Source: Ignavibacteriales bacterium
GTDB taxonomy: Bacteria > Bacteroidota > Ignavibacteria > Ignavibacteriales > Ignavibacteriaceae
DNA: 35,454 bases
Direction: 5' to 3'
NCBI GenBank assembly: GCA_020061465.1
Contig: JAGUYG010000070.1
Coordinates: 1 to 35,454, forward strand
A program made the translations under genes and the position numbers. The notes beneath the pieces are model-generated. The model searched no databases. It saw only the letters and a list, made by a program, of their open reading frames with translations, and was not told the DNA's origin. This document shows positions 13,329-21,455 of this stretch, in pieces. How positions within the stretch are numbered: position 1 is the first letter of the stretch; every line of letters starts with the position of its first letter.

Positions 13329-15491
13329 TTATAATTCTCTTATTGTAATGCAATTTTCTTTTTTATTAGTATAAACGAGGTGATAATTTTTAAAGCTTAA
13401 ATTTTTAATGAAGTAACCGCCAATTTCTTCCAGCCCGAATAACTTAGTAATAACAATTTCTTTACCCCTGCGGACAAAGTGAATTTGATTTACTGATTTT
13501 TCTTCGGAAAGATAAACAAAAAGCCTTTTAATCCCGTTCTGTTTTATTTCGCCGAAGAAGAAATTATTCATTGAATCGATATATATTTTTTTATCAACTT
13601 TTACTTTGCTCCTTATATTTTTAGCATATTCATCAGAAGTAATAACGAGGCTCTGATCATTAAGAGAGATGAAATTTATAGCAGCATCTCTCTCGGAATT
13701 ATAGAGATCGCCGGTGAAGTTTCTTACATAAAAATATTTACTGCCTGCATCCGGTACCGTATATAAACTTTTTTTGATATCCCCTTTAATCGTTTTTACA
13801 ATATACTGAACTGAATCGCCGAAACTTTTCCAGTAATTAAGCGAAATATCCGGCGTAAAAAAAATATTGACGCTTTTAACGTCAGAATCTAAATCCGGGT
13901 AATCTGTAAGCGAGTATCTAAAGGCGTGATATTCAAAAATACCAAGACCCAATTTATTTTTTTTATTATAAGCAACATAAATTTTGGTGTTTTCAGGGTT
14001 GGATTTTTTTATTTTCAAATCTTTTATCTCACCCGGGGCATATAAAATATTTTTATCGATTTTATTTTCAGCTGCATTAAATGTTATAATCTCAATCGGT
14101 TTTTTATTTTCCGAATAGCAGTAAAATATTTTTTGATTAGGATCGTTATTATCGACAACCATACTTGTGTGAGATTCAAAAAGCTTAATAGAATAAAAAA
14201 GCGAAGGCAAACCCGCGGTATTTCTGATTATTAAATTAAGCGAGCGGTTGTAATCGTCGATAAAGCATATATCGTTAACACCGTTATTCTCGCTGTCAAA
14301 AAATGAAATTGACGAGGGATTGGCAGCTAATGTGAGGTGAATCCCGTCTTTTATCGAACTTAGATTGGTGACTGTAAAGATATTACCATTCTCGCTTATT
14401 AAAGCAATGCCTGTAATAAATTTACTGTAAAACGGGATCAGGTTCTTTATCCCCTCCTTTTTTAAATAAGTAATTTCCGGATGATATTCCCTTTCGCTTT
14501 TTGCGAAAAAAATACCGAGTATTCCGGTTTCAATGTTTAAATAAGCCAAATCAATTTTACCGTCTTTGTTAAAATCACCCATAACAAATTTATCGGGAAC
14601 AAACTTGGCTGTAATATTTATCGAGCTGCTGAATGAAGCTGAATAATCGCCGTACATTATTGTAATGGAATTCTCTGCGGTAAAGATAAGGTCTTCGTAG
14701 GAGTCCAGATCCATATCGAATGAGCTGATGGAGGAAACGTAATTATTAATGGGAATAGTACGGATTTTTTTAAAGCTTCCGTATCCGTTATTATAATAAT
14801 AATCCAGAGTTGAATTTATAATATTTACCGCTGCAATATCTTTGATACCGTCGTTATTCAAGTCAACAAAAATTGCATCACGGTAGCTTGTTTTTTCGCT
14901 CAGTTTCGTTTCAATAAATGTGTTTCGTTCATATCGAATAATGCTAAGCCCGTTAAAACTTACTCCTGAAATTAAAAATTCTTGAGAGCCGTCTCGATTT
15001 ATATCCGCAGCGGCAACGTTTTCAGGAAAAGAATCGAATTTAATTTCATTGACCAATTTAACTCTTCGGTTAGGGGCAATCGAATAAAAACCGGCTTTCA
15101 TGTTTCTGCGTGAAGTAAAAAAGTACCCGTTCACCCGTCTGCTGCGATCATAGGAAGTTACTATTTTAGATATTTCATTTGGCACAGTAATCTCTGCAGC
15201 CGTACCAAAACCGCCTTCGGAGTTGCCGTCTGCTAATAAAATTTTATTGCTTGCAGGATTAAACAGAATGAGGTCAGTGTATGAATCGTTATTAAAATTA
15301 AGTGCAAACAAATTAGTAAAACCGTTCTTTACAGGATAGCTGTTGTACCTGCAAAATCCATTTATCGGCACCTGTGCGAATCCTTCATGCGTTAAAAGAA
15401 AAGCAAACAAAATAACATTAAGCTGTCCTAATCCTATTCTTGAGCCTATTTTCACGCCGAAGTAATGCTTCTTCATATCGTCTAATTTCAT
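13329..15491 (-). CDS. Exported FG-GAP/VCBS repeat beta-propeller protein
   Basis: A 720-residue protein. I prefer the ATG at 15491 (MKLDDMKKHYFG) because GGAG lies seven bases upstream; the ATG at 15476 is also possible. The signal peptide ends near THEGFAQ. Repeated Ca-binding-like FG-GAP/VCBS motifs are visible: ADINRDGSQEFLISG, VDLNNDGIKDIAAVN, FDMDLDSYEDLIF, GDFNKDGKIDLAYLN and DSENNGVNDICFID. This indicates an N-terminal seven-bladed-type propeller followed by a less regular C-terminal half. It lacks an obvious T9SS sorting domain. It overlaps the thioesterase gene by 74 bases and is followed two bases later by the metalloprotease, so cotranslation is likely. The ligand is unknown; adhesion, envelope scaffolding or accessory secretion functions are possible. 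Confidence 0.8.
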   Translation of the reverse strand: MKLDDMKKHYFGVKIGSRIGLGQLNVILFAFLLTHEGFAQVPINGFCRYNSYPVKNGFTNLFALNFNNDSYTDLILFNPASNKILLADGNSEGGFGTAAEITVPNEISKIVTSYDRSRRVNGYFFTSRRNMKAGFYSIAPNRRVKLVNEIKFDSFPENVAAADINRDGSQEFLISGVSFNGLSIIRYERNTFIETKLSEKTSYRDAIFVDLNNDGIKDIAAVNIINSTLDYYYNNGYGSFKKIRTIPINNYVSSISSFDMDLDSYEDLIFTAENSITIMYGDYSASFSSSINITAKFVPDKFVMGDFNKDGKIDLAYLNIETGILGIFFAKSEREYHPEITYLKKEGIKNLIPFYSKFITGIALISENGNIFTVTNLSSIKDGIHLTLAANPSSISFFDSENNGVNDICFIDDYNRSLNLIIRNTAGLPSLFYSIKLFESHTSMVVDNNDPNQKIFYCYSENKKPIEIITFNAAENKIDKNILYAPGEIKDLKIKKSNPENTKIYVAYNKKNKLGLGIFEYHAFRYSLTDYPDLDSDVKSVNIFFTPDISLNYWKSFGDSVQYIVKTIKGDIKKSLYTVPDAGSKYFYVRNFTGDLYNSERDAAINFISLNDQSLVITSDEYAKNIRSKVKVDKKIYIDSMNNFFFGEIKQNGIKRLFVYLSEEKSVNQIHFVRRGKEIVITKLFGLEEIGGYFIKNLSFKNYHLVYTNKKENCITIREL

Positions 15492-15894
15492 CTTCTGTCT
15501 CCGGTATGGCTTCGATAGCTTTAGTCGGTTTACCATTCTGATCAACAGCAACAAAAGTAAGATAAGCTGTATTTGAATGAACCTTTTTCCCTTCTCTAAA
15601 TGTTTCGGCAAAAACTTTAACGCCAATTTCCATTGAAGTATTAAAAACTCTGTTGACCGAAGCAACAAGTGTAACCGCATCTCCTAAATTAACCGGATGA
15701 TGAAAGTCTATTCTATCAACCGAAGCAGTTACACAAACCCTTTGATTATGTTTGGAAGCGCAAAGAGCAGCACAAATATCTATCCAATGCATTAATTGAC
15801 CGCCTAAAAGTTTTCCAAGCTGGTTTGTATGATTAGGCAAAACCAGCTCTGTCATGGTTATTGTAGATTCACTTACTTTCTTTGCTATTACCAT
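15418..15894 (-). CDS. Hot-dog-fold acyl-CoA thioesterase
   Basis: A 158-residue YciA/BACH-type acyl-CoA thioesterase that hydrolyses acyl-CoA to free acid and CoA in the cytoplasm. Seen: the N-terminal TELVLPNHTNQLGKLLGGQLMHWIDICAALCA hot-dog helix with GG and the Asp of WID, then TASVDRIDFHHPVNLGDAV, and the strand VHSNTAYLTFVAVD. Its ATG overlaps the bamD stop codon by one base. Its 3' end encodes a charged tail (RRYEEALLRRENRLKNRIRTA) that overlaps the FG-GAP gene start. Chain-length preference cannot be read from the sequence. Confidence 0.9.
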   Translation of the reverse strand: MVIAKKVSESTITMTELVLPNHTNQLGKLLGGQLMHWIDICAALCASKHNQRVCVTASVDRIDFHHPVNLGDAVTLVASVNRVFNTSMEIGVKVFAETFREGKKVHSNTAYLTFVAVDQNGKPTKAIEAIPETEDEIRRYEEALLRRENRLKNRIRTA

Positions 15895-16652
15895 TATTTG
15901 GATGCAGAGATTTTGTTTTCCAACGTAGTTTTAATGGCGGTAATTTCTTTCACATTGGAATCGTTCGGAAATTTCTGTAGAAATTTAGATGCTTCACTCA
16001 ATGCTCGAGAATTATCGTTTCTCTCCAACAGCAATTTTATCTTTCTGTACAAAGCCATGGGTGCAAAATGTGTATCGTGATAAGTTTCTTCAACATTTGT
16101 AAAATACATAATTGCTGCGTTGTAATATTCTAATTTTTCATATATAACGGCATTGCTGTATTCTTTAAGTGCAAGCTTTTCATTTAACTCTGTTATTTTC
16201 TTTTCGGCTTCGGGTACTTTTCCATGAGTTGGAAATACATCTATGAAAGCTTGGTACTCTTTAATTGCAGATCTGGTGTACTTTTGCTCTAACGCATAAT
16301 GAGGCGAGAGCAGGTAATAACACTCGGCAAGCATGAATTGAGCTTCGGGAATAAATTCGCTTGCCGGCATATTTCTAATCAGCTTGCTGAATTCATAAGC
16401 GGCGATGATATATTCACCTTTTTCAAATTTAGATTTTGCTAAATAATACTGTGCATCGTCCACCACGGCACTGCCCGGATGCTGCAGCACTATTGCCTGA
16501 AAAACATTATAGGCTTCTTCATAAGATTCATCTTCCATCAAATAAATCCCGTGTTGTAATTTTTCTTCTGCCGATAGATTGACGATATCTACGGTACCTG
16601 AACAGCCGGCATACATAATTGAAAGACTAAACAACAAAAAGAGTTTTTTCAT
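15894..16652 (-). CDS. bamD: Outer-membrane assembly lipoprotein BamD
   Basis: A 252-residue lipoprotein that helps BamA fold and insert beta-barrel proteins. The start ATG at 16652 gives MKKLFLLFSLSIMYAGCSG, a short lipoprotein signal with Cys17 as the lipidation site (the -3 position is Tyr, not ideal). TPR motifs follow: EKLQHGIYLMEDESYEEAYNVFQAIV, AQYYLAKSKFEKGEYIIAAYEFSKLI, and AQFMLAECYYLL with the YALEQKYTRSAIKEYQAFIDVFP block typical of BamD. The ribosome-binding site is weak. It lies upstream of the thioesterase with a one-base stop/start overlap. Confidence 0.92.
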   Translation of the reverse strand: MKKLFLLFSLSIMYAGCSGTVDIVNLSAEEKLQHGIYLMEDESYEEAYNVFQAIVLQHPGSAVVDDAQYYLAKSKFEKGEYIIAAYEFSKLIRNMPASEFIPEAQFMLAECYYLLSPHYALEQKYTRSAIKEYQAFIDVFPTHGKVPEAEKKITELNEKLALKEYSNAVIYEKLEYYNAAIMYFTNVEETYHDTHFAPMALYRKIKLLLERNDNSRALSEASKFLQKFPNDSNVKEITAIKTTLENKISASK

Positions 16653-16729
16653 TAAGTATTCAATGTTTTTGTTCAAAAAATAGTGCACAATTATAAATAA
16701 TTTCCTTACGTCTTCAAAGGTATTTATTG

Positions 16730-17350
16730 CTACTTACTTCGCACTGTGAAGAATAAAATTATTGCTATTGCTGCCGTACCGACTGCAATTATTGGTTCGA
16801 TTAATCCCGGGAAGAATGGTTCGGCAGGCAATTCGCCCTGTGTAAACGGATAGGAACTGTTTTCCAGCTTTTGTATTTCAGAAACATCTACTGAGTCGAT
16901 TTGATTAAATGAAAATCGCTTTATTCCAAATTCTCCGGGATAAATTAAATAGTTACCTTCCACTATAATTTTTCTCGTTACGAAATAATCGCTGAATAGT
17001 CCTCTTCTTTCCATATTATCGTATTCAACATTTGAAGTTTCAATTACGTAACTCAGCTCAGGTGCACTTTCAGAGTTACGGTTTATTATTATTCCTTCGC
17101 GGGATAAACCGGAAATGAGGTAGTTATGAAAGATTGAATACTCTTTTCCCAAATTAATTTGGAGATTTGATATTTCCGACTTTTCCGCCAGCATATTTTT
17201 TATTTCGTAAATTGATGAATCAAGGAGTGAGTAAAAAACCTCAAGGTTACTTTTAGTTTGAGCGTTGAGATTGGAAATGAGAAAAAGAAAGATTATTACT
17301 GTAAAAGGAAATTTAATCTCAATTTTTAAAGAATGTTTTTTTTTTATCAT
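16730..17350 (-). CDS. Exported protein of unknown function with C-terminal membrane helix
   Basis: 206 residues that I do not recognise. Seen: an N-terminal signal segment (FPFTVIIFLFLISNLNAQ, cleavage likely after NAQ), a mixed alpha/beta middle with no cysteines, and a Pro-rich PAEPFFPGLIEP linker. A C-terminal hydrophobic helix IIAVGTAAIAIILFFTV ends in RSK. It would therefore be held in the membrane with its body in the periplasm. It precedes bamD by 77 bases and is probably the first gene of the long minus-strand train, which suggests an envelope role. No catalytic motif is visible. Confidence 0.7.
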   Translation of the reverse strand: MIKKKHSLKIEIKFPFTVIIFLFLISNLNAQTKSNLEVFYSLLDSSIYEIKNMLAEKSEISNLQINLGKEYSIFHNYLISGLSREGIIINRNSESAPELSYVIETSNVEYDNMERRGLFSDYFVTRKIIVEGNYLIYPGEFGIKRFSFNQIDSVDVSEIQKLENSSYPFTQGELPAEPFFPGLIEPIIAVGTAAIAIILFFTVRSK

Positions 17351-17870
17351 TAAATTATATTTTTTAACTTTTTTAGGCAGCTTCGCTGGTGTTCAATATA
17401 AATTTGAAATAGTGAAAAAGGTTCTCTTTTAATCTGTATTCGATCAGTTTTTCTCTTAACTGAATTTAATCCCTCTGTTTAATATGGAATCAACTTCCTT
17501 TTAGCTTTATATAATAAGCTAATCCATTGGATCCTTGGATAAGGTTTGAGTGATTTTATTGCTGCTTTTTGTTACTAAGGTTTTTGATTTTCAATAGGAG
17601 TCATCAGACAACCGCGATCATATATTACCGGATAAAAAGTTTAACGGAAATACTCTTTATATTTTTGAAAACCTTAGTAATAATAACTATCCTCGTAACC
17701 TATTCACCTTATACCTTATTTTTTGGATAAAATTATTTTGGACGAATATGGTCAGCTTAATTAATAAAGATTCTTGAGGTTCCTCTTTTTAACTTCAAAT
17801 TATAAACTAATTCAATTTTGTGATTACAATTTAGGAAGTATTCGTAAAGAATGAAATACGGTCGCTTTTG

Positions 17871-17890
17871 CTGTCCAAATTAAATTTATT
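17871..17890 (+). repeat. CTGTCCAAATTAATTTT repeat, copy 2
   Basis: CTGTCCAAATTAAATTTATT differs from the copy at 35066-35085 at a couple of positions and from the copy at the dps break (270-286, minus) by slightly more. It lies in gene-free DNA. Confidence 0.6.
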
Positions 17891-17918
17891 ATACGAAAGA
17901 CAGTGGTAAATTTAATTA

Positions 17919-17973
17919 CCGTCTGCTTCAGCGGACGGCAAGAAAAGGTACCTAATGACATCGGGCTTTAGCC
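17919..17973 (+). repeat. Double-hairpin repeat, copy 1
   Basis: Hairpin CCGTCTGC-TTCA-GCGGACGG (17919-17938), 25 bases, then GGC-TTTA-GCC (17964-17973). The same layout occurs at 29832-29885. The stems differ by a compensated pair (C-G here, T-A there) and a T-G to C-G change. The preserved pairing implies that structure matters. Confidence 0.75.
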
Positions 17974-18113
17974 GCTGATTACAATTTTTAATCTAATCGC
18001 GATTCGTCTATTGAAACTGGAAGATTATTGACTAACACAATTTTATTTCATAAGAATTAAAAACTTTTCGCTTATAATTTATTTTGGATTGATGTGAAGG
18101 TCGAATCGACGAG

Positions 18114-18162
18114 AGAGATGACATCTTTACTTTGCGGCAGCATCGCAAAAGATGTCATCTCT
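18114..18162. repeat. Long perfect hairpin repeat, copy 1
   Basis: AGAGATGACATCTTT pairs with AAAGATGTCATCTCT (15 bases), and an inner stem TTTGCG/CGCAAA closes on GCAGCAT. The same outer stem occurs at 32298-32344 with a different loop. It lies 28 bases after the htpX stop codon and has no T-tract. Confidence 0.85.
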
Positions 18163-18189
18163 AAATTCAGTGTAATAGAATAAGATTAT

Positions 18190-19038
18190 TTATCTTCTCC
18201 CTGCAGCAATTCCCTGCAGCCTTCTAATTCGTTCTTCAATAGGCGGATGGGTTGAAAAAAGCTTCATCACTCCGCCGCCGCTTAATGGATTAACAATAAA
18301 CATGTGTGCTGTTGCAGGTCCGGCATGATCGAGATGCTTTATCTGATTAGCCCTGGATATTTTATTCAATGCCGATGCCAACGCAAGCGGATTACCGGAA
18401 ATTTGTGCCCCTCCTTCGTCAGCCAAATATTCTCTTGAGCGTGAAATAGCAAGCTGAAGCAGAGTAGCTGCAATTGGTGCGAGAATCAATAACACTAATG
18501 ACGATATTCCGCCTCTGTCCTCACTGCTGCCTCCCCTTCCGAACATCATAGCCCATCCAGCCATGTGAGCAATATAAGTTATAGTACCGACGACAGTTGC
18601 GGCAATTGTACCGATTAACATATCCCGATTTTTAACATGAGCTAATTCGTGCGCCATCACTCCCATTAATTCCTCGTTATTTAATCCTTGCAGAATTCCG
18701 GTGGTTGCTGCAACTGCCGCCTTTTGCGGATTTCTTCCGGTAGCGAATGCATTCGGAGTGGGATCATTAATTACATAAACTTTTGGCATAGGCAGATTGG
18801 CATTTCTTGCTAACTGCTCAACCGCCGTATATAATTTTGGTGCAGTTTCCCTTGTCACTTCTTTCGCTCGGTACATCGATAAGATGATTTTATCGGAATA
18901 CCAATAAGCGCCAAAATTCATTACAATCGAAAAGATGAGGGCTATGGTCATGCCTGTTGATCCTCCTAAAAGATAACCCACTATTAAGAAGAGGATCATA
19001 AGCATAGTCATCAGAAAAACTGTTTTAACGGTGTTCAT
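18190..19038 (-). CDS. htpX: Membrane zinc metalloprotease HtpX
   Basis: A 282-residue M48 protease that degrades misfolded inner-membrane proteins. Seen: two N-terminal membrane helices (about 7-22 and 28-45), the zinc motif HELAH (130-134) with KNRD, further helices at about 140-165 and 178-197, and the third zinc-ligand glutamate in SREYLADEGGA. The C-terminal HPPIEERIRRLQ is also typical. Length is normal. It is monocistronic, reading away from the PorQ-like gene, with only about 170 bases between the two starts. A long hairpin follows its stop codon. Confidence 0.95.
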   Translation of the reverse strand: MNTVKTVFLMTMLMILFLIVGYLLGGSTGMTIALIFSIVMNFGAYWYSDKIILSMYRAKEVTRETAPKLYTAVEQLARNANLPMPKVYVINDPTPNAFATGRNPQKAAVAATTGILQGLNNEELMGVMAHELAHVKNRDMLIGTIAATVVGTITYIAHMAGWAMMFGRGGSSEDRGGISSLVLLILAPIAATLLQLAISRSREYLADEGGAQISGNPLALASALNKISRANQIKHLDHAGPATAHMFIVNPLSGGGVMKLFSTHPPIEERIRRLQGIAAGRR

Positions 19039-19212
19039 TTTTTCTCCAAAAAATTTTGAACAAAGTTAAAGAATGAATAAAGTTTAAGCAAGGTAAAGAA
19101 AAGGGATTTGAGGCTGCAAAAGGTTTTTAATATTTATTCAACTGTGAAGACTATTTCCCCTTGCCTTTATTTTCTATTATCATTAAATAAGCTGCTGAAA
19201 TTTTGGAGTTTT

Positions 19213-20148
19213 ATGAAAATGAGAATCATCTTAACCGCAGCCGTCCTTTTCTGTTTATCGTCTACTGTTATTGGACAGAACACTTTTGAGTTTTTAAAAA
19301 TAGATATGAGCGCCCGCGCAGCGGCATTGGGCGGAAGTTTTACTGCCAATCACGACGATCCGAACGTTATTTTTTATAACCCTGCAGGATTAAAACTTCT
19401 AAACGAAAATCCTGTTTCTTTCTCGTTCGTAAAACATTTATTAGATATAAATCTTGCAAGCGTTTCCTATTCAACCGAGCTTTATGGAATAGGCAGGTTT
19501 GGTGCAGCAGTAAAATATATAAACTACGGAAATTTTGTGGCTGCCGATGAGTTCGGAAACAGAAACGGTGAATACGGTGCCGGAGAAGCCGCATTTATAA
19601 TCGGATATGCCGGATCGTTAGATGAAAATTTTTATTACGGTGCAAATGTAAAATTTATTTATTCTTCCATTGAAACACGTTCATCGAGTGCGGCGGCAGT
19701 AGATCTCGGTTTTCATTATGAAATACCAAGCCAGCAGTTAAACTTCGGATTTGGTATTCTCAATTTGGGTTCACAAATTTCTTCCTATTACAGCACTAAA
19801 GAAAATTTACCACTAGATTTAGTTTTTGGTATTTCTAAAAAGCTGGAGCATCTGCCATTAAGACTTTCGCTCGATTTCCACAAGCTGAATGAAGACAGGG
19901 ACGATTTTATTCAAAGGTTCAAAGCTTTTAGTGTCGGCGCCGAATTTACGCTTAGCAAAGTATTAATGCTCAGATTGGGATTCGATAACGAAAAACGAAC
20001 CGAACTGAAAGTGGGCACGTTTGCCGGTATCGCAGGCTTCAACATAGGCTTGGGAGCTAAAATCTCTAATTATAATTTTGACTACGGCTTCTCTTCAATG
20101 GGATTAATCGGCGGGCTGCATCGAATAGGAATATCAACTTCTTTTTAA
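19213..20148 (+). CDS. PorV/PorQ-family outer-membrane barrel protein
   Basis: A 311-residue predicted beta-barrel. The start ATG at 19213 follows GGAG by five bases and opens a signal peptide (MKMRIILTAAVLFCLSSTVIGQ); upstream in-frame codons lack this. The mature N-terminus FEFLKIDMSARAAALGGSFTANHDDPNVIFYNPAGL is the family hallmark shared by PorQ, PorV and related proteins. The rest alternates in amphipathic strands and ends in Phe (GISTSF), as outer-membrane barrels do. PorQ/PorV act with PorU in type IX secretion, fitting the sorting-domain protease in this window. I favour PorQ from its length but cannot exclude another member. It is convergent with the TPR gene, whose stop lies ten bases away. 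Confidence 0.72.
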   Translation: MKMRIILTAAVLFCLSSTVIGQNTFEFLKIDMSARAAALGGSFTANHDDPNVIFYNPAGLKLLNENPVSFSFVKHLLDINLASVSYSTELYGIGRFGAAVKYINYGNFVAADEFGNRNGEYGAGEAAFIIGYAGSLDENFYYGANVKFIYSSIETRSSSAAAVDLGFHYEIPSQQLNFGFGILNLGSQISSYYSTKENLPLDLVFGISKKLEHLPLRLSLDFHKLNEDRDDFIQRFKAFSVGAEFTLSKVLMLRLGFDNEKRTELKVGTFAGIAGFNIGLGAKISNYNFDYGFSSMGLIGGLHRIGISTSF

Positions 20149-20157
20149 AAGTAAATA

Positions 20158-21309
20158 TTAATTCCTATATGGGTTTTCTAAATATTGCTTTGCCTGCTCA
20201 CGGCTTTTGCCATAATTCCGCATATCTAATAATTCCCGGTAATATTTAACTGCATCTTCTCTATTATCAAGCAAGTCGTTTATCATTCCTAAGTATAAGT
20301 AAGCATTAATCAAGAAACCCGATTCTTCTTTCTTATCAATCTGTTTTGAATACTCTGCACACAATTCAAAATAATGCTTAGCTGAGTCAAGCTCATTCAT
20401 ATTTCGATGATGCACACCGATATAGTAAGCGGCTTCTCTTTTTACTCGCGGAGTTGAATATCCGTAAAAACCAGGCTCGGCTTTATTTAAAATTTCATTA
20501 AAAATTTCGGATGCCAAAAAGTAGTTGCCCTTTTTTACCGCAATTCTCCCTAACCATCGCTGAAAAACAGGATTATCAGGAAATTCTTCATGCAGCATCA
20601 CCGCATATTCTTCAGCCTTTCTATAATCATTCTCATACGAATAATAAAGTGTTAACAAAAAATAGCGCGCTTCATATTTAGCATATTTACCGTTCAGCGC
20701 AGTATTTGTAAGCTGTTCTATCCCTTTTTCTTTATCGCCGGAAGGAAAGAAAATCATTAATGGTTTTAATAATGGATATTCATTCGGGATAACGGATGCA
20801 TAATAATTATAAATTCCGAAACCAAGCTGCACATCCAAATTAGACGGATCAAGGTTTGATGCCCGCTCAACGATAGGCAGTGCTTCTCTGCCGTCGTCGG
20901 CTGCTTTTAACCAGCTTTCTCTGTAAGCTCTCAGGCGCCCCCTGAAGCCAATGGAACCCCCTTTGAAAAACAATGCATCAACATTCTTCGGATCTTTTTT
21001 TAGAATTTCGTCACACTGGAAAATAACGTCTTCCAATTTTTGAAAGAATAAATCGTCGTAAGTTTCTACATCGAGGTCTAATAAAATTTTCCACCAATCA
21101 ATCATCGCAAGAAAAAATCTTCCGGCAGGATTTTCGGGATAATCGGCAATTAAACTTCTAAAGATCGTTTCTGCTTCATCAAATTTTATGTTGTAGATCG
21201 CTTTGATCCCCTGAATAATAGTTGAATCGCGATTGACGGTTTGTGAATGTAAATTAGTTGAAAATAGTAATAATAGGGTTAGAGGGAAAAGTATTTTTCT
21301 GAGGCTCAT
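20158..21309 (-). CDS. Exported TPR-repeat protein
   Basis: A 383-residue protein with a signal peptide (MSLRKILFPLTLLLLFSTNLHSQ) and several tetratricopeptide-like repeats. These include IYNIKFDEAETIFRSLIADYPENPAGRFFLAMIDWW, ILKKDPKNVDALFFKGGSIGFRGRL, EYAVMLHEEFPDNPVFQRWLGRIAVKKGNYFLASEIFNEIL and AYLYLGMINDLLDNREDAVKYYRELL. It is probably a periplasmic scaffold. No enzyme motif is seen. It is a single gene in opposite orientation to the PorQ-like gene with essentially no intergenic terminator space, so the two transcripts may overlap at their ends. Confidence 0.8.
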   Translation of the reverse strand: MSLRKILFPLTLLLLFSTNLHSQTVNRDSTIIQGIKAIYNIKFDEAETIFRSLIADYPENPAGRFFLAMIDWWKILLDLDVETYDDLFFQKLEDVIFQCDEILKKDPKNVDALFFKGGSIGFRGRLRAYRESWLKAADDGREALPIVERASNLDPSNLDVQLGFGIYNYYASVIPNEYPLLKPLMIFFPSGDKEKGIEQLTNTALNGKYAKYEARYFLLTLYYSYENDYRKAEEYAVMLHEEFPDNPVFQRWLGRIAVKKGNYFLASEIFNEILNKAEPGFYGYSTPRVKREAAYYIGVHHRNMNELDSAKHYFELCAEYSKQIDKKEESGFLINAYLYLGMINDLLDNREDAVKYYRELLDMRNYGKSREQAKQYLENPYRN

Positions 21310-21455
21310 GTTTTAATTCTTAATAATGAATATCAATTCTCTTAAAGATAATCTGTTAATAATAATTTTAAAGCCCGCCTTATACAATCGGCGATATCTA
21401 ATTGTTGCATTCCGTTAGTGAGACAAGATCAACAAAGCTGAAATTTTTCTAATTC

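Larger units (their letters stand above)
17351..18189. other. Gene-free stretch with dispersed repeats
   Basis: 839 bases with no supportable gene on either strand. It holds a GGATCCTTGGATAAGG block (17528-17543), a CTGTCCAAATTAAATTT repeat (17871-17890), a double-hairpin repeat (17919-17973) and a long hairpin (18114-18162). An AATTATTTTGGAC block at 17727-17739 is roughly inverted relative to 17871-17890, so the stretch between them could be a decayed mobile element. The promoter of the bamD-ccm train should lie within the first ~150 bases, but I could not define it. Confidence 0.6.
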
